Positions 11,650 to 23,339 of a stretch of DNA of 64,000 nt are shown in pieces (positions within the stretch are counted from its first letter, which is position 1; each line of letters opens with the position of its first letter). Below the pieces are notes generated by a model. That model made no database searches. It was given only the letters and a program-made list of their open reading frames with translations, and was not told the origin of the DNA. The position numbers were made by a program, and so were the translations under genes. This stretch comes from Callorhinus ursinus (Eukaryota > Chordata > Mammalia > Carnivora > Otariidae): positions 58,059,455-58,123,454 of the forward strand of contig NW_020312828.1 of NCBI RefSeq assembly GCF_003265705.1, given 5' to 3'.

Positions 11650-12130
11650 ATTAACATTTATAAAGTAGAGTCCCAGACTGTCAGATGGTGATCAGCGATT
11701 CAGCAGAAGACCACAAGAGAAAATGAAATAGAGAAATTTATTACTCACAGGTCCTGGACAAGGTACAGGTCACACTCCCAGGGGCATGTGGGGAACTCAA
11801 GACAGGGTACTGGCAGAGAGAACACAGCAGAACCTGTGGCGTATGCCATCATTAGGGTCAAAGGGTTGCTTGCTTTGGGGTTCCCAGGCTGAGGCTGGAT
11901 TGGTCAGTTCAAACCAAAAGAAACAGGGTTTTGGTAAGCTTCTAGGGGTGGGGTGTGTTACCAAGGGGCTCACAAGGGTAAAGGCCTGGGAGTCAGGGGA
12001 GAGTGCATATAACAAGGGATGTTGGAGGGAGTCTTATCAGGAGCTTCTGACCCTGGGCGCTCTGTTTAGAGCACATACTTGCACTCTCCAGATGGGCTAG
12101 TGTCAATTCAAGGCCTGCAGTCCACTTGGC
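11650..12130 (-). mobile_element. Probable solitary LTR of an endogenous retrovirus
   Basis: Read on the minus strand, it has a TATA-like element (rc of 12003-12015) and then an AATAAA signal followed by a T/C-rich stretch (rc of about 11700-11745), the order of a retroviral LTR. No gag, pol or env sequence is adjacent. The LTR family is not identified. It could instead be another promoter-like repeat. Confidence 0.45.
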
Positions 12131-12139
12131 CACAAAAAT

Positions 12140-12345
12140 GGATGCCAAGGTGTAACAATGGGGACTAGTTTAGCTAAGCTCTCCACAGAGATGGACATTC
12201 AGTCCCTGATAAAAGGACCCAGCTAAATTACCTGTACTTCCAGACATGAAAACTGTGAGACAATAACTGTGTGTTATATTATGCTTCTAAGTGTGTGGCA
12301 ATTTGTTATTCAGCAATGGGAATCAAATATAAACCATTGGAACAA
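12140..12345 (+). repeat. Old MaLR-type LTR 3' end
   Basis: The sequence 'aaaactgtgagacaataactgtgtg' is followed by 'taagtgtgtggcaatttgttat', which resembles the conserved 3' end of mammalian MaLR-type LTRs. It is diverged and incomplete. Confidence 0.45.
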
Positions 12346-13465
12346 TTTCGATAGCAGAGTGGTGTGGTGTTAGTTATATAACCTAAGTCAAACAAAATGG
12401 AATTCCATTTCCTTAGCCAGAAAAAAAATTGATTTAGAGATGAACATGTGAATCAAGCTGAGTTGATCAAAATTCTTTTTAAGATATTTTCTGCTACAGC
12501 AGATAAAACATTTTCTGCTAAAGCTTTTTATGCCAGTTGTCATGCTACCTGAAAAGAGAAAACAAAAAGTAAAACTGTTATATATATAAACAGCCTCTAT
12601 TAAGCTGCACCTCTTAGAATTCCATAGGTCCCTAAGAAATATGACTTGTTAACGAGTCATGGCTAATACAAAGACTAAAGATTGGTCTATTATTCTTTCC
12701 TAGTATATCTTTCATAATCACTAAATTCTGGCCAAGTTTAACTATATGCCATTTCCGTAACTCATCACTTATACTTGACTTCTGTATCTTTGCTCACAAT
12801 ATTTCTTTCACTGCAATGCATTCCATGCATACACCTTCCTTGACTTTTTATACCCAATTCCTATCCATTCATCAATGATGTGAGTTAAAGTTGCCTGTCA
12901 CTAGAATGTCTTTGCTCAAAAAGTCAAAATAAATTTCTAGAATAATTTTACCTTTGTCATGCAAACTAAATTCCACTTTTGGAATTTATTAAAAATGTCT
13001 CTGTGGCTTAGTACATGATCATTCTGTAATAATTCGTCTAAGCTTACTTGAAATGAATGTGTATTCTTTTTATAGGCTTTCTTTTTTTAAAAAATCAGGA
13101 TCTACTTAAAGTACTGTTTCTAGATTTTCAGTTCTGGTGTAAACAAATCTAATTTAAATTTTAAAAATGTTATTTCTAATTAATGTTGCTATTTTTAAGG
13201 ATTAAATTTGGAATTTTGGGAAATGTGTGATTATAAATATAGTTTTAATCAAGCAAAATGCTACCATCTTGACTTCTGAGAATGAAGAGTCTACCATATA
13301 CTGTGCTACTGGAATGAGATGTAAATACCTCCTCTTACTTTGGCTAGTTATTTCGCTCTTGACACAGGATAATCTACTGAATCATGATCGTGGGACATTG
13401 GTATTTAACTCTGATTAAAACATTGGGTTTGACAAGTTTTATATATAGCTATCAATCTATGCATC
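12346..13465. other. Unassigned A+T-rich sequence
   Basis: I see no gene-like or repeat signature. Confidence 0.4.
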
Positions 13466-13469
13466 TCAT

Positions 13470-13975
13470 CCCATACTTTAATTAATAATTTCATACTTGT
13501 ATAAATTTATGCTTCATTCTCTAGACTGTAAAAATTTTTGTGTGACAAGGATATTATCTGATATATCTTGATTATATATATCCTCAGCCATGTCCCAGCA
13601 ATAGGCTCTTAGTTTTTACTCAGCACATTATTGGTACATAAAATAATAACAAAGGAAGCAGTACTAACAGTTCAGAACTGAGTAGTCCAGGGAAAATTCT
13701 TCTACTTAGTGGCAGCATATGGGACTTGCCATGAATTTAATAATAACAGTGAATTAATCTGCTGAGGAACAGGAGGGAAAGCAAGTTATGTGATGATAAC
13801 TTTGCAGTGTACATACTTACTGATTTTTTAATCAAACTTTAGGATCTTCCTTGATTGACATATTTAACTTTATCACAATGTATGCTCTGTAATGGGGGGG
13901 GGGACTTTGTGAATAGTTGTCTATCTTCAGCATCTATTCTTAGTATATATTTGGCCCTTGATAAATATTGATTAT
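13470..13975 (+). repeat. Two L2-like fragments
   Basis: Segments 13470-13640 and 13840-13975 each carry the L2 3' order (ctctagactgtaaa...; ...cttgataaatattgatta). The piece between them is not assigned. A run of nine G sits near 13893-13901. Confidence 0.45.
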
Positions 13976-14020
13976 GTGGCTTAATGGATTGATAATTACA
14001 ATTATTAGAAATATGAATTA

Positions 14021-14034
14021 GAAGGTAGTTTGCT
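14021..14034. repeat. TSD of PPIA retrocopy, left (pairs with 14761-14774)
   Basis: Twelve of 14 bases match the right copy, and the right copy directly follows the A-rich tail. Confidence 0.85.
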
Positions 14035-14760
14035 GGCCTGGCAGACACCAGTGCCCCGGAGCCATCTGAGTCACCCGGCCATGGTCAGCACCACCATATT
14101 CTTCAACATCACCGTGGACAGCAGTCCTTGGGCTGTGTCTCCTTTGAACTGTTTCCAGACAAAGTTCCAAATACAACAGAGAACTTTGGTGTCTGAGAAC
14201 TGGGGAGAAAGGGTTTGGTTATAGGTTTCCTGCTTTCACAGGGTAATTCCAGGATTTATGTGCCAGGGAGGTGGCAACAAACCCATCTATGGGGAGAAAT
14301 TTGGGGATGAGAATTTCATCCTGAAGCACACCAGTCCTGGCATCTTGTCCATGGCAAATGCTGAACTCAACACGCTTCTCAGTTTTACATCTGCGCTGCC
14401 AAGACTGAGTGGTTGGATGGCAAGCATGTGGTCTTTGGCAAGGTGAAAAGGAGTATGAATATTGTGAAAGCCTGGAAGGCTTTGAGTCCAAGAATGGAAA
14501 GACCAGCAAGAAGATCACAGTTGCTGACTGTAGACAAATCTTATAAATTTGACTTATGTTTTATCTTAACTACCAGACCATTCCTTCTGTAGCTCAGGAG
14601 AGCACCTCTTCATCCCCATCTGCTGGAAATATCCTATAATCTTTGTGCTCTGGCTGCAATTCTGTGGGTTCCATGTTTTCCTTACTCCCCTCCAAGTCTA
14701 GCTGGAGAGGAGAGTTAAGTTTATGATGATGAAATAAAAACTAAACAACAAAAACTAAAA
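14035..14760 (+). pseudogene. PPIA: Processed pseudogene of PPIA (cyclophilin A)
   Basis: The parent is the cytosolic peptidyl-prolyl isomerase. An intronless copy starts with 5'UTR sequence, then an ATG at 14081 (M-V-S-T-T-I-F-F-N-I-T-V-D). Frameshifts follow. The segment M-C-Q-G-G ... G-E-K-F ... E-N-F-I-L-K-H-T ... G-I-L-S-M-A-N-A is clear at 14258-14355. About 27 bases are missing after M-C-Q-G-G (the segment normally carrying active-site loop residues), and a further indel follows near 14370. The C-terminal K-T-S-K-K-I-T end lies near 14500-14545. The 3'UTR is well preserved, with AATAAA at 14733-14738 and an A-rich tail. TSDs are gaaggtagtttgct (14021-14034) and gaagataatttgct (14761-14774), showing L1-mediated retrocopying. 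Confidence 0.95.
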
Positions 14761-14774
14761 GAAGATAATTTGCT

Positions 14775-15860
14775 AAAAATGTGTTCCTTATTTGTTACAT
14801 GAATTTCTGGCTGTCATTACAGCAAGAAAACCCAGTGAATTTGAAAAGCATCTACTTTTATTTACAAAAACTCTTGGTTACTATTAAGAAAGGTTCAGTC
14901 CTTACCCTGAGTTCCAGCATTTTTATATCTATGTTCCACTTAATCTTCAACATAACATGTCCAGTCCTCTTTGTTATCATCTTTCAGTCAAAATGGATTG
15001 ACCTTCTTGTCTTCCTCATTTTATTACAGGCACTACCGTTTTTCTAGCCATCAAATCCTGGAAACTTATGATAATTTTCAAATGTCTTCTTGTTTCATCA
15101 TATCCAATTAATTGTCTTAGACTTTGAGGACATCCTTTAACCACATTTATTCTGATAACAACCCCATTGGATGTGGCAGAACTCCATATACAGATGGCGA
15201 GATGGTGAGTCACTCCCAAGAAGGTTTAAATAACCATGATTCAGGGCCGGATCCTTTCACAATTTCCCCATTCGCTCTCTCTATAGCATTTAATCTCCTA
15301 TTTTACTTTTTTTCCTGACATAAACAATGCATATAATATCCTATATTTTAATTTTATGGATCTTGTGTTGTAGTTTAATTGTTTCACTTGTACTTAACAG
15401 GTTTTGAGCTATAGTAAGCCCTTTGATGTCTCGGACTAAGGCTTTCTGTGGCCATCCCATAAGGTGGCTCTTTTTAACTACCTCTGAAAGGTGAATAGCT
15501 ATAGCATATCCTATTTACTGCATTCCTTCTGGACAGTTCCTTTCAGGGCAATTACTATTCTCATTTTGAATCTGCCTTATGATCACAGATAAATCCCAAG
15601 CAAGAATCTACAAGGTTCTATTACACATTTTTCCAGTGTGGTGTATTTGTACCTCAAGCATAATTCTAGCTATTAGGCTAAGGAACATTATCATTAATCC
15701 CCATGAATCCACAGTCAAGGTGAAAAGACATGCAAAAAAAAAAAAAAAACAGCAATTTCAGGAGAATCTGGTAGAGATATGTAATGGGAACCTATGATAC
15801 CTACAAGGAGTGCCAAAGCTAATGTAGAGAAGTCTTGAAAACATTTTTGGGGAGGAAGGG
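14775..15860. other. Unassigned sequence
   Basis: There is no confident repeat or gene. An A run lies at about 15734-15750. Confidence 0.35.
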
Positions 15861-15864
15861 GACT

Positions 15865-16145
15865 TATATTTTCATTGAGATACCTTCACATAACATAAAA
15901 TTCTCCACCTTAACCATTTTAAGTTGTACAATTCAGTGCTATGTGGCATACTCACAATGTTGTGCAAGCATCACCACTACCTAATTCCAGAAAGTTTTAA
16001 TCATCCCAAAAAGAAACCCCATAGCCATTTTAAAGAGTAATTTCTCATTTTCCCCTCCCCCTTTCCCCTGGAAACCACTAATCTATTTTCTGTCTCAATG
16101 GATTTGCCTATTCTGGACATTTCCTATAAATAGAAACATACAAGT
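15865..16145 (-). mobile_element. Ancient L1 3' region (L1M-type)
   Basis: The sequence follows the well-known antisense L1M 3'UTR text, with 'ttaaccattttaagttgtac', 'caagcatcaccactacctaa' and 'ctggaaaccactaatctatt' segments in order. The same family region appears at 55874. It is strongly diverged. Confidence 0.75.
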
Positions 16146-16735
16146 ATATTAGTCTTTTTCCAGTAAATTTAATGTTTGGCCTTCCTTAGGTACAGTTTCT
16201 ATTTATTGCTTCCCCTCCTCCTGTTTATGGACCATAATTTCTTATTCATTTGTATGCATCACATTCTTTATTGAAAACTGAATATTTTTAATATGATAAT
16301 GTAGCAATGCTGGAAATCAGGATACCTGGAAACCCCTGTCCCTAGGGTTTGCTGTTGTTCCTTGTTGTTGCGATTGTTTGGATATCTGGTGACTTTTCTG
16401 AACTAATTTGTAAATTCTCTGTTCTCTGTCATGTGCGGCCCCTAAAGTTTCTGTTAGTTTAGTGGTGAGCTAGAGGCTGGACGAAGATTTGCTTAAACAC
16501 CTGTAAACAATAAATTCCCAGTCTTTGCCAGTGGCCTGTGTGTATACTGGGCATACTTTCAATACTCAGTTAAGCAGTTTACAGCTCTGCCTTAGCCTTT
16601 ACTTCCTCCCTGTGTAGATCCTGAAGGTCAGTCAGAATGGGAGCTTAGGGCCTTCTTAATTCTTTCTTGAGCATGTTTCTTGCTCTGGGAATTCACATGA
16701 CTTTTTAGATTCCCATGAATATATTGGAGCTTTTA
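16146..16735. other. Unassigned sequence
   Basis: Nothing recognised. It ends at the TSD of the following SINE. Confidence 0.35.
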
Positions 16736-16748
16736 AAAACATGTTTCC

Positions 16749-16966
16749 TGGGGCACCTGGTTGGCTCCGTCGGTTAATTGACGGACCTGATTTCAGTTCA
16801 GGTCATGATCTCAGGTCCTAAGACCAAGCCCTGGGTCAGGCCCCATGTCGGGCTCCATGCTCAGTGAAGAGTCTGCTCCTCTTTCTCTCTCTCTCTCCCC
16901 CTGCCCCTCCCCCCACTTGTGCACTCACTCTCTCTCTAAAATAAACAAATCTTTAAAAAAAACAAT
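16749..16966 (+). mobile_element. Can-SINE (SINEC), forward
   Basis: A ggggcacctggttggctc head, a C/T-rich tract and an 'aataaacaaatctttaaaaa' tail are present. The TSD is aaacatgtttcc (16737-16748) versus aaacatgtgtttcc (16967-16980), with a small indel. Confidence 0.93.
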
Positions 16967-17295
16967 AAACATGTGTTTCCCCAGAACATCTCATTCCTAG
17001 TCTTCTATTCCAAGCTCTTTCATTAGTAAGTGGTTTTCTCTAAGTGTTATCCATTGTTTCAGAAAGCTAATACATCTCCCTATAAATGTTTTTGACAAAT
17101 GCCCTCCAAAGCTGCCACAGTTCCAAGTTAGGCAAGATAAAGGCAAACCCCTCAGCTGATATTCCAGAGAGCCATTAGACAGGTCAAAACAAATAGCCAC
17201 AGTTTTTTGTGGCTCTTTTCTGTTCCCTCTGGTACTGGTACTTGTACAAGGGTTGTGGATTAACTAGGAAATGTGAAATGAGAACAGCATAAGTT

Positions 17296-17452
17296 TGGGG
17301 TGCCTGGGTGACTCAGTTGGTTAAGCACCTGAATCTTGATTTCAGCCCAGGTCATGATCTCAGGGTTGTGAGATCAAGCCCTGCATCAGGCTCACACTGG
17401 GCATGGAAACTGATTGGGTTTCTTTCTCCCTCTCCTTCTGCCCCCCCTCCAA
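17296..17452 (+). mobile_element. Can-SINE (SINEC), forward, lacking A tail
   Basis: The head is ggggtgcctgggtgactcag and the copy ends in the pyrimidine tract without an AATAAA/A tail. The TSD is agaacagcataagtt (about 17281-17295) versus agaacagtgtaagtt (17453-17467). The TSD shows that the short form is the inserted form or that the tail was trimmed very near the boundary. Confidence 0.92.
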
Positions 17453-17699
17453 AGAACAGTGTAAGTTAAAACACCACAAAACTCTCTGTTCTTACCAAGA
17501 TTCAGATGTACTTTTCTTACTTAAATCTTGCCCTCATTGTTGCAAGCTTTTGGTCTGTTTCCAGAATTCCGAAAAGGTTGATTCTGACAGTTTTTATAAG
17601 ATTCCATTGCCTTTATGGAAGGATGAACTTTTGGATTTCTTTATTCTGCCATTTTCACTGACAACACTAGAAAAACATTTAAGATGATGTTATAATTAA

Positions 17700-18470
17700 G
17701 CTGGGTTTAAAAAATCCAGCAGGAATTAGTCAGGTAGAAAGTTGAGAGAACAAACCAGATTGAGCATTTTATCAAAAGGCCCAGAAGTACAAGGAGAAGG
17801 CTAACATGTGCTGGGAAATGACCCTAGTTCAGCAAGATTGAATTATAGGATACAATTAAGTAAAAAGACATGCATTTTAGAGGAGACAGGATGAAGATTC
17901 AGAGCTTCTTATGCCATAATACAATATTTGGACTTAATTTGGGTAACGTGTATTGAATTATTTAAAGCAAACTTGTTAAAAACTAAAGCAGACTTGTTAA
18001 GTCATTATGGAAGATGGATAGTTTGGGAATGAATTTAGGCAAGGAATCTAGTAAAGAGACTAATAGAAACATCATGAGCATAAGAGATGATAAATCAAAC
18101 TGAGGTTGTGACTGTAGAAATGGAGAGGAGAAAGTACTTACTTAGTTCTTAGAGTAGGAGACACTTAGGAGCTAAAATTGGTAAATAGTAATCTCCAGTT
18201 GTTTCAGTGCATGCAGAGAGGAAAGACATGGCAATGAGGAATAAGTGTAAGGCAAATGTCTAGAATGATGCTGATAATTTTGGCTTCAGAAAAGTGAGAG
18301 GGCACTGATACCATTCACTGAAATTAAGAATACTCAACATGAGGTAAATTTGGAGAAGAAGAGGAAAGCTAGCTGGAGTCATATTTGAATATTATAAGAT
18401 TAAGTTGTTCATGAAACATGCAGAGGCATATTCAGGGGACCCTGGAAGACACAGGTTTGGTGCTTAAGAG
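17700..18470 (+). repeat. Ancient dispersed repeat, unnamed family, copy 1
   Basis: This purine-rich sequence shares an order of phrases with 24060-25030 (a 'gatgctgataattttggctt' segment, then 'cactgaaattaagaatactcaa'). I recognise the type as a common old mammalian interspersed repeat but cannot name it with confidence. Confidence 0.35.
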
Positions 18471-18571
18471 GGAATCTGGAGCTGCCAAAGTAGATTTTGG
18501 ATAGCTAAGGTATATATAAATGATAAAGATAAACTGTGGGTATAAATGAAGTCACTACAATTAAAAATGTA

Positions 18572-18668
18572 GTGCTCACTTTGGCAGCAGTTGGAACGAT
18601 ACAGAGAAGATCAGCATGGCCCTTGCACAAGGAAGACACACAAATTCGTGGAACATTCCATATTTTTT
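18572..18668 (+). pseudogene. RNU6: U6 snRNA pseudogene
   Basis: U6 is the Pol III-made spliceosomal snRNA. The copy starts gtgctcacttt and retains the 'gatacagagaagat' region (ACAGAG box) and a terminal T run after 'ccatattt'. About a dozen bases are missing after the 5' stem-loop (between ggcagca and ttggaacg), and there are several substitutions (for example ggaagacacacaaattcgtgg). The upstream sequence shows no clear PSE/TATA arrangement, so this is an L1-mobilised dead copy. Confidence 0.93.
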
Positions 18669-19330
18669 AATCTATGGATATAGTATTGTGTGAATGATCT
18701 TTTAAATAAAAGAAAACCTTACAGAAAAAAAAGGGTTTATAAAAATATAGTGAAAGAACATGATTAGGGCTACCTAGAACTTTTTAACAATTGACCAGGT
18801 AATTTATTATTACTATTCCTAGCCAAATTGCATCAGACAATAAAAGTCAATGAAAAAGTTTACTCACAAATAATATATGAAGAGATTATACTATTCTTTC
18901 TTAACTTTAGACCTGGTGAAGTTTTCATATAGTCCAGAAAATTTTCTGATGGGAGATTAAGTCTGGAGGGAGAGTTTTGTTCCAATCATATAGAATTCAG
19001 TTCTCATTTATATGGTAGAACAGTTTACCCAGGATAACCATTGATTTGTTCTGTTTTTTAAAATCTAGGTCATCAGTATGAATTTAATTTTTAATATTGT
19101 GAGCTGCAAGAAAATTAAACTCCTCTAAGAAAACAAGCCAAGAGAGTCCCAAAATATAATCAGGGTGGAAAACTGCTCTTGGAAAATGTGAAGTATAGTT
19201 AAATCCCCCAGGATTAGCCTTATTCCCAACTTTAATGTATCCTAACATTAGAGATTTTTGTAAAAAACTACGTCCAAAGACATAGCTCAAGATTTGACAA
19301 ATAAATAATAAATTCTATTTTTTTATACAA
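18669..19330. other. Unassigned A+T-rich sequence
   Basis: No coding or repeat signature is recognised. Confidence 0.35.
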
Positions 19331-19333
19331 TTT

Positions 19334-19526
19334 ACTTTTTTTTAAAGATTTTATTTATTCATTTGACAGAGATAGCGAGAGAGGGAACACAAGCAGGGGG
19401 AGTGGGAGAGGGAGAAGCAGGCTTCCCCCTGAGCAGGGAGCCAGATGCAGGACTTGATCCTGGGACTCCAGATCATGACCTGAGCCGAGGAGAGATGCTT
19501 AATGACTGAGCCACCCAGGCGCCCCA
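19334..19526 (-). mobile_element. Can-SINE (SINEC), reverse
   Basis: A T run, a GA tract with 'gggaacacaagcaggggg', and a head ending gagccacccaggcgcccc. It is close to the arctoid-type consensus, so fairly young. The TSD is short and ambiguous. Confidence 0.94.
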
Positions 19527-19729
19527 AATTATTTCTTTCTATTTAAACATTCAGATATTTGTAGATAGGAATTACATTTTAGATTTTTAAAAACTAACAC
19601 CATGATTACATAGTGTAATATTGCATATATGCTATAAAATACTATATATTTGACAACATAAACACATTAGTACTTATATAAATATTATATTAATCGGTCA
19701 CCATCACTGTTTAAGATGGACAGCATCTG

Positions 19730-19935
19730 GGGGCACCTGGGTGGCTCAGTTGGTTAAGCCTCTGCCTTTGGCTCAGGTCACCATCCCTGGGTCCTGGGAT
19801 TGAGCCCCACATCAGGCTCCTTGCTCAGCGGGAAGTCTGCTTTTCCCTCTCCCTCTGCCCCTTCCCCCACTCATGTTCTCTCTCTCTCAAATAATTAAAA
19901 TCTTTAACAAAATAAAAATAGATTAAAAAATTTAT
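19730..19935 (+). mobile_element. Can-SINE (SINEC), forward
   Basis: Full-length copy with head, pyrimidine tract and A-rich tail. The TSD is atggacagcatctg (19716-19729) versus atgggcagcatctg (19936-19949), 13 of 14 identical. Confidence 0.95.
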
Positions 19936-20019
19936 ATGGGCAGCATCTGAATTTCTAATGAGTTAACTGAGTTATTCAGAAAAAGATTATTTCAATATGA
20001 GTAGCTCCATTTACACAAG

Positions 20020-20405
20020 ATAATTTCCCAGTAAACATTTCCTATATGGATAGTATATGTGAAGGGAAACAAACCTTTCTATAAAGATAGCAAATATTTT
20101 AGTCTTTGCAATTCATACCATCTTTCATAACATCTGAAATCTGTCCTTGTAGTGCAAAAAGAGCCGTAAAAAATACATAAAGGAATGAGTGTGTCTAGTG
20201 TTTAAAAAGAAATAAAAAGCCTTATATACAGCCACTAAATTTTGCTTTCCTATAAATTTTCATGTGTCACACAATAGGATACTTTTGTTTTTTTCAATAT
20301 TGGGGGTATAAAATACTCTCAGTTCACCATGTAAAACAAACAAAAACAGGCAGAAGGTCACATTGGACATTTGGACTATAGCTTGATGACTTCTGATCTA
20401 GTACC
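20020..20405. mobile_element. hAT-Charlie type DNA transposon remnant (MER1-like)
   Basis: Text such as 'gcaaatattttagtctttgc', 'cttgtagtgcaaaaagagcc' and 'aaaaacaggcagaaggtcac', ending 'cttgatgacttctgatct', parallels the non-autonomous MER1 family in order. No transposase is present and the terminal repeats are worn. Orientation is not asserted. Confidence 0.6.
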
Positions 20406-21150
20406 TAAAATATCCATGATTTTTCTTTCAAACTGAGTGTATGCAAGCAGCATATACACAGGTTAAGATTGAGTTCTCTGGATTCTGAAAACTCTGAGGC
20501 TGGAGAAGTGTGATTCCTCCCCTGCCCCCACATCTTCCTATTCCTCTTCTTTGACATAGAATAAATGATTTTGTTGTTGTTCTTATTGTTTTTCATAGGC
20601 TCAAAAACATAGGTTTTTGGAATGACTGTATACATGTATGACTAAATAAAAATATTAACAGCATTTCTACTCTGGCAGGGCACTAGACACAACCCCAAAT
20701 CAAATGACTGTTTTCTCCCCAACATTTTTAACGTAGCTATATTTTAAGAAACCCAGTTTCTTCACTGATGTTGACTTAACCCACAATGTGCAAGCATAAT
20801 CAGTTTAAAATTCCATATCCATTTCAATTGTTCACAAAGGAGCATTTATCATAAGGTCAAAATAAATAAAGCACATTATTGGTTCTGTGCTTGCAATGCC
20901 GAGGCATTGAAAGACAAGTTTTTTTATGACTATAAAGTGCAATTATTTTAAGTGTCATTATTTTTTAAGTGTCATTATTTAATAAAAATATGTATATAAG
21001 AAACCAGATAATTATACTGATTTTATTTTGGCTACTTAATAGTGTCCTGAACATTGGAACATTTGTTTCCCTGAATCATGTATTTAGTTGTGTTAACATT
21101 TCTAGATATTTAATTATTCAGGTGATAATAGTTTAACAAACCTCGATATA
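20406..21150. other. Unassigned sequence
   Basis: No recognised feature. A duplicated 'aagtgtcattatt' pair occurs at about 20950-20980. Confidence 0.35.
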
Positions 21151-21154
21151 TTAA

Positions 21155-21380
21155 AGCATAATGGTTAAGAACATCAGGTCTGCAATTAAACAAAACTACA
21201 GATCTCAGATCCAATCCTTACTAGCTATGTGACCTTGTATAATCTGTGACTTCTTTTCCTTGTCTTTGCATGGGGGCGACAATTGCTAGCTCAGAGGAAG
21301 TTAACACTTAAAAAAGTTAATATGTACAAATTATTCACAACAGTTTCTGGTGAATTTTAAGGACTTAATACATGTAAGCT
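21155..21380 (+). repeat. MIR SINE
   Basis: A good match in order to the MIR family: 'taatggttaagaacatcagg', a tRNA-like 'cagatccaatcc' region, the core 'actagctatgtgaccttgta' and a distal 'acttaatacatgtaagc'. Confidence 0.8.
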
Positions 21381-21384
21381 TTTT

Positions 21385-23335
21385 ACATATATTTAAATAA
21401 GTCAATAAAATATTGTCATAAATATGCTTATTTTTAGTTATCTATTTCATCCCACTCAGCAAGTATAATATAGGAGAAAATAATTAGGAGCTATTAGAGA
21501 AGATTTTAGACAAATTGGTTCATGCATTAAGAATATTTTTACATCATACAAGTAACCTACATTGAAAATGAGATCTGAAGGAAAATTCCTACCAGCAGAA
21601 AGCAACTAAAGGCACTGTGGAATTTTACCCCAAATCACAGAAGAAAAAGATATCTTTTCTTTTTAAAAGGACATACTCCTATCCATCCATAAGCATGCTT
21701 TTGTTTGTATGGAGTTTCCTTTACCTTCAGATATTTTTAGTTAGAAGGCATATCTGTCTTCTTCTGATGTGAATAAATCCACTTTGGTTGAATGTTGCCT
21801 CTTCCTTGGCTGTGGAAGCATATTAATGAGAAGATTATTTATAAAACTCTAAATTATCTTGTATCATGATCACTCAGAATATATAGTGGTCTCAAAAGTG
21901 GATAGAATTAATAAGTTAAGGTGTCAAAATGGAACTAAAAATGAAAAACATGAACTTTTTGTTAGAAATTACTGCCTGTATCTTGTCTTTAATTTTTTGA
22001 TGATGAAGAGTCATTTTAAAGAAATTTATAGTTTGGAATATTCCAGAATAAGCATAAAACAAATAAATAGCTCTTGATAAAAAACAAATTATCCCCAAAT
22101 ATCATCAAATACAGGTGGATGGGTTTCGTTGTTTGAGAGTTGCTTGCTGTCCTTGTTGCCATTGTTCTTTTTAAGGGACTGTGTCTCACAGAGAATAAAA
22201 TATTTGGCAGTGGTTGGTTTTCAGTGTCTAAGATAAATACTGTATACCATCTCTAAGGTAAATCTCTCTTAACATCCTAATTAGTTCCTATTTTATAATT
22301 TTGAGAATGCTAATTCACATATTCCAATATCAGTTTTTCATTAAAGGTACAATTGAATCATATCAGTTACTTTTTAATCTCATCAGAGATAAATTTTGAT
22401 AGGACATTTTTAGTGAGAGCTTATTAATCTGTTTCCCAGTGTAAGAACTATTAATTTATAGTAGCTTCTCTATACTTAGATGCTACATTGTTATCACTTG
22501 CCTGCCTCTCCCCAACACCCAAATCACCATTATTTTATTACATTGCTTCTTTTTATGTTTTCATCAAATTATATTATTTAGTGCTAGCCATTTTTTAACT
22601 TAAAAAAGTTATACCATAATGTACTTTTCATTTTTGCTTAATTTACCCATTATTTCACCTATCATATCTGTTGTTCTATGTATCAAGCATAAATAGAGAA
22701 AGTAGTGTTTTCTTCCATTTTTGTTTTAAAAAATATTTGTTCTGTTTATTTGATTTGTCAGTTTCATTAAGGGAAGATCATATATGCATGTAATTTAGAG
22801 AAATTTGATTTAAAATTAATATCTTGCAATGCTTATTTACCCAGAATTTCTACCCAAGAAAGCATTATATAGTTTGGCTTTTTTTAGCTATATGGTGCTA
22901 GATGCAGCAAGGTAAACTGATTTCTAACGAGTTTTAGGGATGATATATTTATTACAAATAAATGAAATACATTCCAAGAATAATTTTATAAAGTTTCCCC
23001 CAAATCTACATTTCTTCCTTATCAAATTAGATGGAAATACCCATCGTCATAGGCAACCACAATTTCTCTTGGTGGCTTTAATGTTCTCAGTGGGAAGAGA
23101 ATAATGCAAACCTAAATGTAAAAAATGCACTTTCACTAAATCAAAGGGAAATTTAATATTGTTCACAATACAAAATTTAATAAATGTTACCAAAAGGTTT
23201 AAAAATAACATAACCATTTCTCTTCATTTACATCTGACACCTTAATATAAGACTTGGCTCAGACACATGGTTCATTTAATCAAGTAGGCTATTGTCAACA
23301 CAAGTCCACTGACAGAGGTTTATATAATATGGATG
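21385..23335. other. About 2 kb of unassigned A+T-rich sequence
   Basis: There is no open frame above about 70 codons, no RNA gene and no repeat I can name. Confidence 0.4.
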
Positions 23336-23339
23336 TCTC

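Noticed and set aside
18572..18668. Functional U6 gene
   Set aside because: It has an internal deletion and substitutions and lacks a recognisable upstream snRNA promoter.
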